Shown: positions 1-10,417 of the stretch, in pieces
Numbering within the stretch: the stretch's first letter is position 1
Layout of the letters: every line of letters starts with the position of its first letter
NCBI RefSeq assembly: GCF_900115555.1
Contig: NZ_FOWX01000011.1
Span: 62,001 to 126,000, forward strand
Length of the DNA: 64,000 nt
Direction: 5' to 3'
Origin: Pseudomonas borbori
GTDB taxonomy: Bacteria; Pseudomonadota; Gammaproteobacteria; Pseudomonadales; Pseudomonadaceae
Translations under genes and position numbers: made by a program
Notes under the pieces: model-generated
Seen by the model: the letters and a program-made list of their open reading frames with translations, nothing else
Databases searched by the model: none
Told to the model about the DNA's origin: nothing

Positions 1-1200
1 AGCGGCCAGCTGCAGCCGGGCGGCACCATCATCGAGGCCACCGCCGGCAACACCGGCCTGGGCCTGGCCCTGGTCGCCGCGCAGAAGGGCTACCGCATGC
101 TGCTGGTGGTGCCGGACAAGATGAGCCGCGAGAAGATCTTCCACCTCAAGGCCCTCGGCGCCGAGGTGCGCCTGACCCGCTCGGATGTCGGCAAGGGCCA
201 TCCCGACTACTACCAGGACCTGGCGCGCAGCATCGCCGCGCAGACCCCGGGCGCCTTCTATATCGACCAGTTCAACAACCCGGCCAATGCCTGGGCCCAC
301 GAGAGCGGCACCGGTCCGGAAATCTGGCGGCAGATGGAACAGCGGGTCGATGCCGTGGTGGTCGGCGTCGGCTCCGGCGGCACCCTCGGCGGCCTGACCC
401 ATTTCTTCCAGAAGGTGGCGCCCCGGGTCGAGATGGTCCTGGCCGACCCGGCAGGCTCGGTGCTGGCCGACTACGTGGAGACCGGCCGCTTCGGCGCGGC
501 CGGCAGCTGGCTGGTGGAGGGCATCGGCGAGGACTTCGTGCCGAGCATCGCCGACTTCGCCCTGGTCAAGCGCGCCTACCGCATCTCAGATGCCGAGAGC
601 CTGCACACCGCGCGCCTGCTGCTCAAGGAGGAGGGCGTGCTGGCCGGCTCCTCGTCCGGCACCCTGCTGGCCGCCGCCCTGCGCTACTGCCGCGAGCAGA
701 CCAGCCCCAAGCGGGTGCTGACCTTCGTCTGCGACAGCGGCAACAAGTACCTGTCGAAGATGTTCAACGACTACTGGATGATCGACCAGGGTCTGATCGA
801 GCGGCCCAAACAGGGCAACCTGCGCGACCTGATCGCCCGGCGCTACGACGAAGGCACCACCGTCACCTGCAAACCCGACGAGACCCTGGCGGCGGTGTAC
901 GGGCGCATGCGCTTCCACGACATCGACCAGGTACCGGTGATGGAGGGCGATCAGGTGATTGGCCTGATCGACGAGTGGGACCTGCTGCGCGCGGTCAAGG
1001 ACGCCCCCGCGCATTTCCAGCTGGCGGTGCGCGAGGCCATGGTCAGCAAGCTGCAGACCCTCGACCCGGACGTGCCGCTGGAGCGCCTGCTGCAGACCTT
1101 CGACGAGGGCCATGTGGCGCTGATCGTCGAACAGGGCCGCTTTCTCGGCCTGATCACCAAGAGCGATGTGCTCAACCTCTGGCGCCGCACCCTGCGCTGA
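1..1200 (+). CDS. cbs: Cystathionine beta-synthase, 5' end outside window
   Basis: Condenses serine with homocysteine to cystathionine, the first step of reverse transsulfuration, using PLP. The frame is open from base 1, so the N-terminus with the PLP lysine lies outside. Visible parts are the GNTG phosphate-binding stretch (TAGNTGLGLA) near the start, the glycine-rich GVGSGGTLGG, the GSSSGTLLAA segment and CDSGNKYLSK. The last ~130 residues form two CBS repeats (from about RDLIARRYDEG to the end), which separates it from plain cysteine synthases. It is followed after 97 bases by cystathionine gamma-lyase, so the pair would turn homocysteine into cysteine. CBS pairs often bind adenosyl ligands, but nothing here shows which. 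Family assignment is firm; only the missing 5' end limits it. Confidence 0.93.
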   Translation, partial: SGQLQPGGTIIEATAGNTGLGLALVAAQKGYRMLLVVPDKMSREKIFHLKALGAEVRLTRSDVGKGHPDYYQDLARSIAAQTPGAFYIDQFNNPANAWAHESGTGPEIWRQMEQRVDAVVVGVGSGGTLGGLTHFFQKVAPRVEMVLADPAGSVLADYVETGRFGAAGSWLVEGIGEDFVPSIADFALVKRAYRISDAESLHTARLLLKEEGVLAGSSSGTLLAAALRYCREQTSPKRVLTFVCDSGNKYLSKMFNDYWMIDQGLIERPKQGNLRDLIARRYDEGTTVTCKPDETLAAVYGRMRFHDIDQVPVMEGDQVIGLIDEWDLLRAVKDAPAHFQLAVREAMVSKLQTLDPDVPLERLLQTFDEGHVALIVEQGRFLGLITKSDVLNLWRRTLR

Positions 1201-1297
1201 TGGTCGCTTCGTAGGATGGGTCGGGCCGCGTAGGTTGAGCACAGCGATACCCATCCGGCCTTGGCCGCGCCCGGACTTGATGAATACAGGAGCCAGC

Positions 1298-2455
1298 ATG
1301 AGCGAATTCGAAACCCTGACCGTGCACGCCGGCTACGAGCCGGACTGGACCGGCGCGGTGATGCCGCCGATCTACGCCACCTCGACTTTCCGCCAGCAAT
1401 CGCCCGGGGTGCACGCCGGCTACGAATACGGGCGCAGCCAGAACCCCACGCGCCAGGCGCTGGAACGGGCCATCGCCGAGCTGGAGGGCGGTGCCCACGG
1501 CTATGCCTTTTCATCCGGCCTGGCGGCCTGCGCCACGCTGCTGGAGCTGCTGCCGGCGGGCAGCCACATAGTCGCGGTGGACGACCTCTACGGCGGCACC
1601 TACCGCCTGTTCGAGCGGGTGCGCAAGCCCGACGCCGGCCTGCAAATCAGCTACGTCCCGGCCGATGCCGACACGGCCACCCTGGCCGCCGCGCTCAGGC
1701 CCGAAACGCGGATGATCTGGGTCGAGACCCCGACCAACCCGACCCTGAAACTCTGCGACCTGGCCCAGGTCGGCCAGCTCGGTCGCGCCCGCGGCATCCT
1801 CACCGTGGCCGACAACACCTTCGCCTCGCCCTACCTGCAACGGCCGCTGGAACACGGCTTCGACATAGTCGTGCACTCGGCGACCAAGTACCTCAACGGC
1901 CATTCCGACGTGATCGCCGGGCTGGTGGCTATCGCCGACCGCGCCGAACTGGCCGAGCAGTTGAGCTTCCTGCAGAACTCGGTAGGCAGCATCCTCGATC
2001 CCTTCTCCAGCTTCCTCTGCCTGCGCGGCATGCGCACCCTGGCCCTGCGCCTGCAACGCCACGTCGCCAACGCTGGCGAGCTGGCCGCCTGGCTGGCGCG
2101 CCAACCCCAGGTCGCCTCGGTGCTCTATCCCGGCCTGCCCAGTCACCCGCAGCACGACCTGGCGGCGCGGCAGATGCGCGGCGCCGGTGGCCTGATCAGC
2201 CTGAATCTCGCCACCGACGGCGAAGGCGCCCGGCGCTTCCTCGAGGCCACCCAACTGTTCACCCTGGCCGAGAGCCTGGGCGGGGTGGAAAGCCTGATCA
2301 GCCTGCCGGCCAAGATGACCCACGCCTCCATCCCCGCCGAACGCCGCGCGCAGCTCGGCATCGGCGACAACCTGGTGCGCCTGTCGGTGGGCATCGAGCA
2401 TGTCGAGGATCTGCGCCGCGACCTGCAGCAGGCGCTGGCGGCCATCGCGCCTTGA
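1298..2455 (+). CDS. Cystathionine gamma-lyase / gamma-synthase family enzyme
   Basis: Cys/Met-metabolism PLP enzyme of 385 residues. With the upstream cystathionine beta-synthase the likely role is cleavage of cystathionine to cysteine, 2-oxobutyrate and ammonia. Seen: the N-terminal TLTVHAG motif, YEYGRSQNPTR, the GSHIVAVDDLYGGTYRLF segment and the PLP lysine in VVHSATKYLNGHSD. ATG at 1298 is chosen because AGGAG lies 5 bases upstream and the family begins at this point; a longer open frame to 1166 has no homology-like content. Gamma-lyase, gamma-synthase and O-acetylhomoserine enzymes share these motifs, so substrate preference rests on the cbs neighbour rather than on sequence. Confidence 0.9.
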   Translation: MSEFETLTVHAGYEPDWTGAVMPPIYATSTFRQQSPGVHAGYEYGRSQNPTRQALERAIAELEGGAHGYAFSSGLAACATLLELLPAGSHIVAVDDLYGGTYRLFERVRKPDAGLQISYVPADADTATLAAALRPETRMIWVETPTNPTLKLCDLAQVGQLGRARGILTVADNTFASPYLQRPLEHGFDIVVHSATKYLNGHSDVIAGLVAIADRAELAEQLSFLQNSVGSILDPFSSFLCLRGMRTLALRLQRHVANAGELAAWLARQPQVASVLYPGLPSHPQHDLAARQMRGAGGLISLNLATDGEGARRFLEATQLFTLAESLGGVESLISLPAKMTHASIPAERRAQLGIGDNLVRLSVGIEHVEDLRRDLQQALAAIAP

Positions 2456-2579
2456 GCACGACCGCATGGCGCCTCGCGGCGCTGACGGGGGTGTGGCTGG
2501 CTATAGTTTTCTTATGCTTCCTTAACCGGGCAGGGGTGCCGAGTGGGTGCCAATGTCCGCTCGACGAGGAGTAACGGCC

Positions 2580-3053
2580 ATGCCCATGACGCTCAGTTCC
2601 GCCGCTTTTCCTGACTGGGGCGCGATCCCGCGGCGTTATACCTGCGAGGGCGAGGATATCTCCCCGCCGCTGGCGTGGAGCGGCGTGCCGCCGGGCAGCG
2701 AGAGCCTGGTGCTTATCGTCGACGACCCGGACGCACCGGACCCGGCCGCGCCCAAGATCACCTGGGTGCACTGGCTGCTGTACAACCTGCCGCCGACCAC
2801 CGGCGAGCTGGCGGAAGACCTGCAGACGTTGCCGCCCGGCACCCTGCAGGGCCGCAACGACTGGCGCAAGACCTGCTACGGCGGGCCCTGTCCGCCGATC
2901 GGCACTCACCGCTATTTCCACAAGCTCTACGCCCTGGACTGCGTCCTGGCGGATCTCGGCCGGCCGACCAAGGCCCAGCTCGAAAGCGCCATGCAGGGCC
3001 ATGTCCTGGCCCAGGCCGAGTTGATCGGCACCTATTGCAAGACGCGCCGCTGA
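2580..3053 (+). CDS. YbhB/YbcL (PEBP, Raf-kinase-inhibitor-like) family protein
   Basis: 157-residue protein of the phosphatidylethanolamine-binding protein family, a small cytoplasmic or periplasmic fold with an anion-binding pocket. In bacteria its ligand is usually unknown. Seen: YTCEGEDISPPLAW, the DDPDAPDPA ligand-site motif, WVHWLLYNLP and GTHRYFHKLYAL, in the family order and spacing. ATG 2580 is preferred over GTG 2547 because AGGAG precedes it by 8 bases. No signal peptide is apparent. It converges on the truncated thioredoxin-like gene, with only 6 bases between the two stop codons, and no terminator could be seen there. Confidence 0.88.
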   Translation: MPMTLSSAAFPDWGAIPRRYTCEGEDISPPLAWSGVPPGSESLVLIVDDPDAPDPAAPKITWVHWLLYNLPPTTGELAEDLQTLPPGTLQGRNDWRKTCYGGPCPPIGTHRYFHKLYALDCVLADLGRPTKAQLESAMQGHVLAQAELIGTYCKTRR

Positions 3054-3059
3054 GAATTC

Positions 3060-3731
3060 TCAGCCCGCCTCCTGCATTTTCAGGCAGTGTTGCAGCAGCG
3101 CGGCCGGGTTGGGGAACTTCGGCGCCTGGCCAAGGCCGCCGTACAACGGGTCGCTGTGCGCGGCGAACAGCCGGGCGGCCACTGCCGGCAGGTCCTCTTG
3201 CGCAGGCGCCTGAGCCGCCAGCAGGCGCGCCTCGAGGGTCTGGTAACCCTGGAGAAATTGCCCGGCCTGCTGCCGCAGCGCCGTGCGCTGCTGTTGCCAG
3301 GCCTCGCCCAGCTCGCGCAGGACCCGGGCGAAGCCAGGGCGGCCGTAGCCGTCCGCGGGCGGGAAGTAGGTGCCGGCGAAGAACGGCTCGCCCTGCGGGG
3401 TGAGGAACACCGTCAAGGGCCAGCCACCGCCCTGGCCGAGCATCTGCAGCGCACCCTGGTAGAGTTCGTCGAGGTCGGGGCGCTCCTGGCGGTCGACCTT
3501 GATGTTGATGAAGTACTGGTTCATCAGGCGGGCGATCTCCGGGTTGGTGAACGACTCGTGGGCCATCACATGGCACCAGTGGCAGGCGGCATAGCCCAGC
3601 GACAGCAGGATCGGCTTGTCCTCCTCGCGCGCCCGGCGCAAGGCCGCCTCGCCCCAGGGGTACCAGTCGACCGGGTTCTCCGCGTGCTGGCGCAGATAGG
3701 GCGAGCTTTCCCCGCTCAGTCGATTGCTCAT
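3060..3731 (-). CDS. Thioredoxin-like DUF255 protein, N-terminal domain only (truncated)
   Basis: 223 residues matching the N-terminus of the DUF255/YyaL/SPATA20 family. Full-length members are roughly 650-750 residues, a thioredoxin-like domain followed by a six-hairpin glycosidase-like domain. Seen: [21 protein letters not shown], a CHWC redox motif in [15 protein letters not shown], and [16 protein letters not shown]. The frame stops in [21 protein letters not shown], where the second domain would begin, 6 bases from the convergent PEBP stop. This looks like a 3' deletion, yet the redox domain is intact and a good ribosome site (GAGGAAG) precedes the ATG. It lies 38 bases after the SufT fusion and is probably co-transcribed with suf. 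A residual redox function is possible but unproven. Confidence 0.75.
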   Translation of the reverse strand: MSNRLSGESSPYLRQHAENPVDWYPWGEAALRRAREEDKPILLSLGYAACHWCHVMAHESFTNPEIARLMNQYFINIKVDRQERPDLDELYQGALQMLGQGGGWPLTVFLTPQGEPFFAGTYFPPADGYGRPGFARVLRELGEAWQQQRTALRQQAGQFLQGYQTLEARLLAAQAPAQEDLPAVAARLFAAHSDPLYGGLGQAPKFPNPAALLQHCLKMQEAG

Positions 3732-3769
3732 GACGGCTTCCTCACACGTGGTTCTTCACCGCAGGCCCC

Positions 3770-4600
3770 TCATAACAGGCCGAGCTGCAGGCGCGCCGCC
3801 TCGGACATGCGGCTCTGGTCCCAGGGCGGCTCCCAGACCAGCTCGACCTCGACCTGGCTGACCCCGGGGAGCGCCTGTACCTTGGCCCGGGCCTCTTCCT
3901 TGAGCACGTCGCCCATGCCGCAGCCGGGCGCGGTCATCGACATCTTGATGCTCACCCGCTGGCCGCCGTCCTCGAGCGGCTGCGCCTGGCACTGGTAGAT
4001 CAGCCCGAGATCGACCACGTTGACCGGAATTTCCGGGTCGTAGACGGTCTTGAGCGTCTCCAACACCTGCTGGATGTCGAAGGCGCCGGCCGCCGCCGGT
4101 AGCTCCGTCTGCAGCGCTTCCAGCCCGAGGGCGTCGGCATGCTCGCCGGCGATCCGGGCTAGCTGGCCACTGGCGGTCCTCACCGTGAAGCTGCCGCCGA
4201 GCGCCTGGGTCACCAGCACCCGCTCGCCCTGCTTCAGCAGCAGCGGCTCGCCGTGGGGAATCAGGGTGGCGGGGCAGTCGCGCCTGAGTGCCTGCGGCAG
4301 GGTCTGGGCTGGCCGGTTGGGGTTGGCAAAGTACAGGCCGGTACCCTGCAGGCCTTCCCGGTAGTCGATGGACAGGCCATGGGCGCGTTGCGCGCTGAGC
4401 GGATCGAGCAGCAGGCAGATGCCGTCCACCTCGACGGCGATGTCGCCCTCGGCGCCGGGCTCGAATAGCAGCTCATGGGCGAAGTGCGGGTCGATCTTCA
4501 GCCGCAGCCAACTGCCGCCGCCCCGGGCCAGGGCGTCGGCCAAGGTCTGGCGGGCCGCCTCGCTGAGGCGAATGTGCGGGTTCGGGTGTTCGCTGTTCAT
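3770..4600 (-). CDS. sufT: SufT (DUF59) fused to a degenerate A-type (HesB/IscA-like) domain
   Basis: 276-residue fusion. Residues ~9-97 follow the HesB/IscA/SufA pattern (IRLSEAARQTL..., CLLLDPLSAQRAHGLSIDY, GTGLYFANPN), but the three cluster-binding cysteines of A-type carriers are missing: there is none in the first loop and no CGCG-like tail after FANPN. Residues ~105-276 match SufT, with the DUF59/MIP18 domain from ~173 (VLETLKTVYDPEIPVNVVDLG) and its conserved cysteine at ~227 in APGCGMGD. SufT proteins help mature iron-sulfur enzymes. The ATG follows GGAGTAAGCC and begins 3 bases beyond the sufU stop. The fused domain probably acts as a structural or docking module rather than a carrier; that is inference. 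Confidence 0.82.
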   Translation of the reverse strand: MNSEHPNPHIRLSEAARQTLADALARGGGSWLRLKIDPHFAHELLFEPGAEGDIAVEVDGICLLLDPLSAQRAHGLSIDYREGLQGTGLYFANPNRPAQTLPQALRRDCPATLIPHGEPLLLKQGERVLVTQALGGSFTVRTASGQLARIAGEHADALGLEALQTELPAAAGAFDIQQVLETLKTVYDPEIPVNVVDLGLIYQCQAQPLEDGGQRVSIKMSMTAPGCGMGDVLKEEARAKVQALPGVSQVEVELVWEPPWDQSRMSEAARLQLGLL

Positions 4601-4603
4601 GGC

Positions 4604-5059
4604 TTACTCCGTCGAGACCGGCGCAGGGTCGCCGGCGAGGGCGCTGCGCAGGGTGTGCCAGGCCAGGCTGGCGCATTTGACCCGTAGCGGGAACTCCCAG
4701 ACCCCGGCCAGCACCGCCAGTTTGCCGAGCGCCTCCGCGGGCAGCTGACTGTTCGGCCCCTCGGTGAGCAGCATATGCACGCGGGCGAACAGCTCCAGTG
4801 CCTGCTCCTGGCGCATGCCCTTGACCGCCAGGGTCAGCAGGGAGGCCGAGGCCTGGGAAATGGCGCAGCCTTCGCCCTGGAAGGCGATGTCCTCGATCAC
4901 CCCGTCGACGAGTTTCAGCTCGAGCCTGAGCTGGTCGCCGCACAGCGGATTGAAGCCCTGCGCCGTATGGCTGGGGGCCTCGATCCGGCGGAAATTGCGC
5001 GGCCGCTTGCCGTGGTCGACGATCACCTCCTGGTACAGCTCGCGCAGTGCGTCGCTCAT
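4604..5059 (-). CDS. sufU: SufU-type iron-sulfur scaffold / sulfur-relay protein
   Basis: 151 residues of the SUF-system NifU/IscU family. SufU accepts persulfide sulfur from SufS (zinc-bound in Gram-positives) and passes it to SufBCD. Seen: LYQEVIVDHGKRPRNF, the three conserved cysteines in NPLCGDQ, EGCAISQAS and RVKCASLAWH, and an 18-20 residue insertion before the third cysteine, as in SufU rather than IscU. The ATG overlaps the sufS stop by four bases and has AGGAGGTG upstream, pointing to translational coupling. SufU is commonest in Firmicutes and Actinobacteria, whereas standard pseudomonads use the isc system. Confidence 0.9.
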   Translation of the reverse strand: MSDALRELYQEVIVDHGKRPRNFRRIEAPSHTAQGFNPLCGDQLRLELKLVDGVIEDIAFQGEGCAISQASASLLTLAVKGMRQEQALELFARVHMLLTEGPNSQLPAEALGKLAVLAGVWEFPLRVKCASLAWHTLRSALAGDPAPVSTE

Positions 5060-6321
5060 CGAAACACCTCCTGCACCTTGGCCAGGCCGGCCAGCAGCGC
5101 ATCAATGTCCTGCTCGTTGCTGTAGCAGCCGAGCGAGGCGCGGGCGGTGGCGGCCAGGCCGTAGCGTTGCATCAACGGTTGGGCGCAATGATGGCCGGTG
5201 CGGATGGCGATGCCCTCGCGGTCGAGGATGGTGCCGATATCGTGCGGATGGATGCCGTCGAGGACGAACGAGAGCACGCCGATCTTGTCCCGTGCGGTGC
5301 CGATCAGCCTGAGCCCGGGTACCGTCGCCAGGGCCTCCTGGGCGTAGGCCAGCACGGCCTGCTCGTGGGCGGCCAGGGCGTCTGCGTCGAGCCCGCCGAG
5401 GAAGTCGATCGCCGCGCCCAGGCCGATCGCGCCGACCATGTTTGGCGTGCCGGCCTCGAAGCGGTATGGCGGCTTGTTGTACAGGGTCTTGTCGAAACTG
5501 ACCGAGAGGATCATGTCGCCGCCGCCCTGGTAGGGTGGCATCGCCTCGAGCAGCTCGCGGCGGCCGTAGAGCGCGCCTATGCCGGTGGGACCGTACATCT
5601 TGTGCCCCGACAGGGCGTAGAAGTCGCAGCCCAGCGCGCGCACGTCGAGCTGCAGGTGCGGAGCGGCCTGGGCGCCGTCGACCAGCACCGGCGCGCCCTG
5701 GGCGTGGGCCAGTTCGACGATGGACTGGATCGGGTTGACGGTGCCGAGCACGTTCGACACATGGCTGATGGCCAGCAGCTTGGTCCTGGGCCCGATCAGC
5801 CGTTCCAGTTCATCCAGCTGGAGTTCCCCGGCGTCGTCGATCGGCGCCACCCGCAGCCGCGCGCCGCTCTGCTCGCAGAGCATCTGCCAGGGCACGATGT
5901 TGGAGTGGTGCTCCATGGCGCTGATCAGCACCTCGTCGCCCGCGTGCACATGCACCTTGCCGTAGGTCTGCGCCACCAGATTGACCGCTTCGGTGGTGCC
6001 GCGGACGAAGACGATCTCCTCGGCGTGCGCGGCGTTGAGGAAACGCTGGACCTTGGCCCGCGTCTGCTCGTAGGCCTCGGTGGCGCGCAGCGAGAGGTAG
6101 TGCACGCCACGATGGACGTTGGCGTTCTCCTCGAGGAAGAAGCGCGACATGGCGTCGATCACCGCCTGGGGCTTCTGGCTGGTGGCGGCGCTGTCGAGGT
6201 AGACCAGCGGCTTGCCGTAGATGCGCTGGGCGAGGATCGGGAAGGCCTGGCGCAAGCGCTCGACCTGATAGGGCTCGAAGCGCTGCACCAGGGGCTGCAG
6301 GCTGCTTTCGCGCTCGCTCAT
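5056..6321 (-). CDS. sufS: SufS-type cysteine desulfurase
   Basis: Class II PLP cysteine desulfurase of 421 residues; removes sulfur from cysteine as a persulfide for cluster assembly. Seen: YLDSAATSQKPQAVIDAM near the N-terminus, RGTTEAVNLVAQTY, PLP lysine in ALSGHKMYGPTGIGALYG, and the persulfide-forming cysteine in RTGHHCAQPLMQRYG. ATG 6321 is chosen because GGAGGTGG sits just upstream and family members start about here; an open extension to 6525 is low-complexity Arg/Ala/Gly and looks like read-through. It overlaps sufD by four bases upstream and sufU by four bases downstream. Cysteine from the nearby transsulfuration pair may be its substrate supply. Confidence 0.93.
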   Translation of the reverse strand: MSERESSLQPLVQRFEPYQVERLRQAFPILAQRIYGKPLVYLDSAATSQKPQAVIDAMSRFFLEENANVHRGVHYLSLRATEAYEQTRAKVQRFLNAAHAEEIVFVRGTTEAVNLVAQTYGKVHVHAGDEVLISAMEHHSNIVPWQMLCEQSGARLRVAPIDDAGELQLDELERLIGPRTKLLAISHVSNVLGTVNPIQSIVELAHAQGAPVLVDGAQAAPHLQLDVRALGCDFYALSGHKMYGPTGIGALYGRRELLEAMPPYQGGGDMILSVSFDKTLYNKPPYRFEAGTPNMVGAIGLGAAIDFLGGLDADALAAHEQAVLAYAQEALATVPGLRLIGTARDKIGVLSFVLDGIHPHDIGTILDREGIAIRTGHHCAQPLMQRYGLAATARASLGCYSNEQDIDALLAGLAKVQEVFR

Positions 6322-7633
6322 GGCGCCACCTCCAGGCTGCGCAACTGCACGGCGACCAGGCGCTCCACCCGGCTGCGCAGCGGCGCCAGGCGGATCGCTT
6401 CGAGCATCTCGCTGACGAAGGCGTGGGTCAGCAGCGCGCGCGCCGCCGGCTCGGTCAGCCCGCGCGAGCGCAGGTAGAAGATCGCCTGTTGATCCAGCTG
6501 GCCGACGGCGGCGCCATGGGCGCACTTGACGTCATCGGCGAAGATCTCCAGGCGCGGCTGGGCGTTGGCCTGGGCCGTCGCCGACAGCAGCAGGTTCTTG
6601 ATGGTCTGGCTGGCGTCGGTCTTGAGCGCGCCCGGGCGCACGATGATGCGGCCGTCGAAGACCCCGTGGCCGCGGCCGCCGATCACCCCCTTGTAGCGCT
6701 CGCGGCTGGTGCAGTAGGGCGCCAGGTGCTCGATGCAGGTCTGGTTGTCCAGATGCTGCTCGCCGCCGGGCAGGTACAGGCCGTCCAGGGCTACCCGGGC
6801 GCCGGGGCCCTCGAGCGCGATCCGCACCTCGTGGCGGCCGATGGCCCCGCCGCAGGCCGTCAGGTGCGCGCTGAAGCGGCTGTCCCGGGCCTGGCGCACG
6901 TCCAGGCGGGCGAGATGGAAGGCGCTGCGGCTGGCGTCCTGCAGGCTGTAGTGCTCAAGCTCAGCGCCGGCCTCGAGCACGACCTGGCTCAGCGCGTTGC
7001 TCAGGTAGATCCCGGCGCCGCTGGCGACATGGCTTTCCACCAGACTCGCGCGGCTGCCGGCGCCGAGCTGGATCAGGGCGCGCGGATGCACCGCCAGCGG
7101 CGCAGCGTCCGAATCGACGAGGAACACCAGGTGGATCGGCCGCTCGAGCGTGCAGTGGGCGGGGATCTGCAGCACGGCGCCGTCCTCGCCGAGGGCGGCG
7201 TTGAGCGCGCCGAAGGCATGCGGCGCCACCTGCAGCACACGCGCCAGCAGGGGCTCGAGCACTGCGCGCTCGGCGTCCGGCAAGGCCGCCAGGTTGCTCA
7301 GGCGCACGCCCACGGGCAGCCCGGCCCGCGCCGAGAGCGGCGCGGCGAAATGGCCATTGACGAACACCAGCCGCGGGCCGCCGTAGTCGCCGACCAGCTG
7401 CGCGAGGCGGGCGGCGGACAGGCGCCGGTTCGGCTGCGCGGCGGCCGGCTGGAACGGCACCGCGAGGATGGGCGCGACCCGGGTGTACTTCCAGGCTTCG
7501 TCCTTGGCCGTGGGAAAACCGTGCTCGGCCAGCCATTGCCAGGCCGCGCCGCGCAATTGCCGGCGCCAGGCGGGTTGGCGGGCCGGCTCGGCGGCTTGCA
7601 GGGCCGTCAGCAGGGGCACCTGGGTTGCACTGC

Positions 7634-7637
<4 letters not shown>
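6318..7637 (-). CDS. sufD: SufD, Fe-S scaffold subunit
   Basis: 439-residue SufD, partner of SufB and SufC in the SufBC2D scaffold. Seen: the N-terminal helix-rich segment with DEAWKYTRVAPIL, a beta-helix core, and the C-terminal SufB/SufD signature from GVFDGRIIVRPGALKTDASQ through FADDVKCAHGAAVGQLDQQ to YLRSRGLTEPAARALL. The FADDVKCAHG motif is the family hallmark. The gene overlaps sufC by four bases (ATGA) and sufS by four bases, so the four genes sufC-D-S-U form one coupled block. The order sufB-C-D-S is the common proteobacterial one. Confidence 0.93.
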
Positions 7638-8395
<758 letters not shown>

Positions 8396-8410
8396 GCTCC
8401 ACCTCCGGCC

Positions 8411-9859
<1,449 letters not shown>

Positions 9860-9976
9860 CGTTGCCTCCTCGTGCTGCTGGCAACTGCCTTCAACTATAC
9901 CGCTTTGAACACTTTGGAAAGAATGTTCTTTACAAAGTATAGATTCCCTGAACTGCCTGGGCTGGCGGAGCGGTCA
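9860..9976 (-). promoter_or_regulatory. sufB upstream region with promoter-like boxes
   Basis: The 117-base gap between the Rieske gene and sufB is AT-rich compared with its flanks. On the minus strand there are two possible -10 elements, TATACT (9936-9941) and TATAGT (9894-9899). An imperfect operator-like repeat GAACA-N12-TGTTC spans 9907-9928. The word TACAAAGT occurs both here (9932-9939) and in the sufR promoter region (10383-10390). No start site can be fixed by eye. Confidence 0.4.
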
Positions 9977-10291
9977 TCAAGGCTCGGGCCGGCGCAGCAG
10001 GATGTCGTCACCGTCCACGCGTACCTCGAAGCGTTCGACGCAATAGGCCGAGTCGGTGAGGCATTCGCCGCTGCTGACGTCGAACTCGTAGGCGTGTACG
10101 GGGCAGGTCACCACGCTGCCGCACAGGCTGCCTTCGCCCAGCGCACCGTCCTCGTGCGGGCAGTCGTTGTGGATGGCGTAGAAGCGGCCGTCGACATTGA
10201 ACAGGGCGACCGGCGTCGTCCCCAGGTAGCGGGTCGTGCCGCTGCCGGGGGCGATGTCGCCTACCCGGGCGACCTTGACGAATTCACTCAT
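9977..10291 (-). CDS. Rieske-type [2Fe-2S] ferredoxin
   Basis: 104-residue small Rieske protein, probably a soluble electron carrier. The cluster ligands are visible as CPH (HNDCPHEDGALGEG) and CPVH (VVTCPVHAYEFDV), with the spacing expected for a bacterial Rieske ferredoxin or a NirD-like subunit. No transmembrane segment. ATG 10291 follows GGAGGAACGCC. It leads the suf transcription direction and starts divergently from sufR. In actinobacterial suf operons a small Rieske ferredoxin gene is also embedded, so it may supply electrons to Fe-S assembly here; that role is inference. Confidence 0.88.
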   Translation of the reverse strand: MSEFVKVARVGDIAPGSGTTRYLGTTPVALFNVDGRFYAIHNDCPHEDGALGEGSLCGSVVTCPVHAYEFDVSSGECLTDSAYCVERFEVRVDGDDILLRRPEP

Positions 10292-10346
10292 GGCGTTCCT
10301 CCGCCTCGCGACCGCACGGCGCGCGGTGGCCAGACGCGACCGTTGG

Positions 10347-10364
10347 CTAGACGAATAAGTCTAG
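10347..10364. promoter_or_regulatory. Candidate SufR operator (inverted repeat CTAGAC-N6-GTCTAG)
   Basis: A perfect 6-bp inverted repeat with a 6-base AT-rich spacer lies between the divergent sufR and Rieske-suf genes, 56 bases before the Rieske ATG and 54 bases before the sufR ATG. SufR repressors of cyanobacteria and actinobacteria bind inverted repeats in just such a divergent region and repress both directions when loaded with a cluster. Binding here is inferred from position and symmetry only. Confidence 0.45.
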
Positions 10365-10417
10365 ATTGCCAATAATTTACTGTACAAAGTTTGCACACTT
10401 GCAGAAAGGACGGGGCG

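Noticed and set aside
10379-10395. CTGTACAAAGTTTGCA near the sufR promoter as a LexA site
   Set aside because: The right half lacks CAG at the required spacing, unlike the symmetrical box at 16984.
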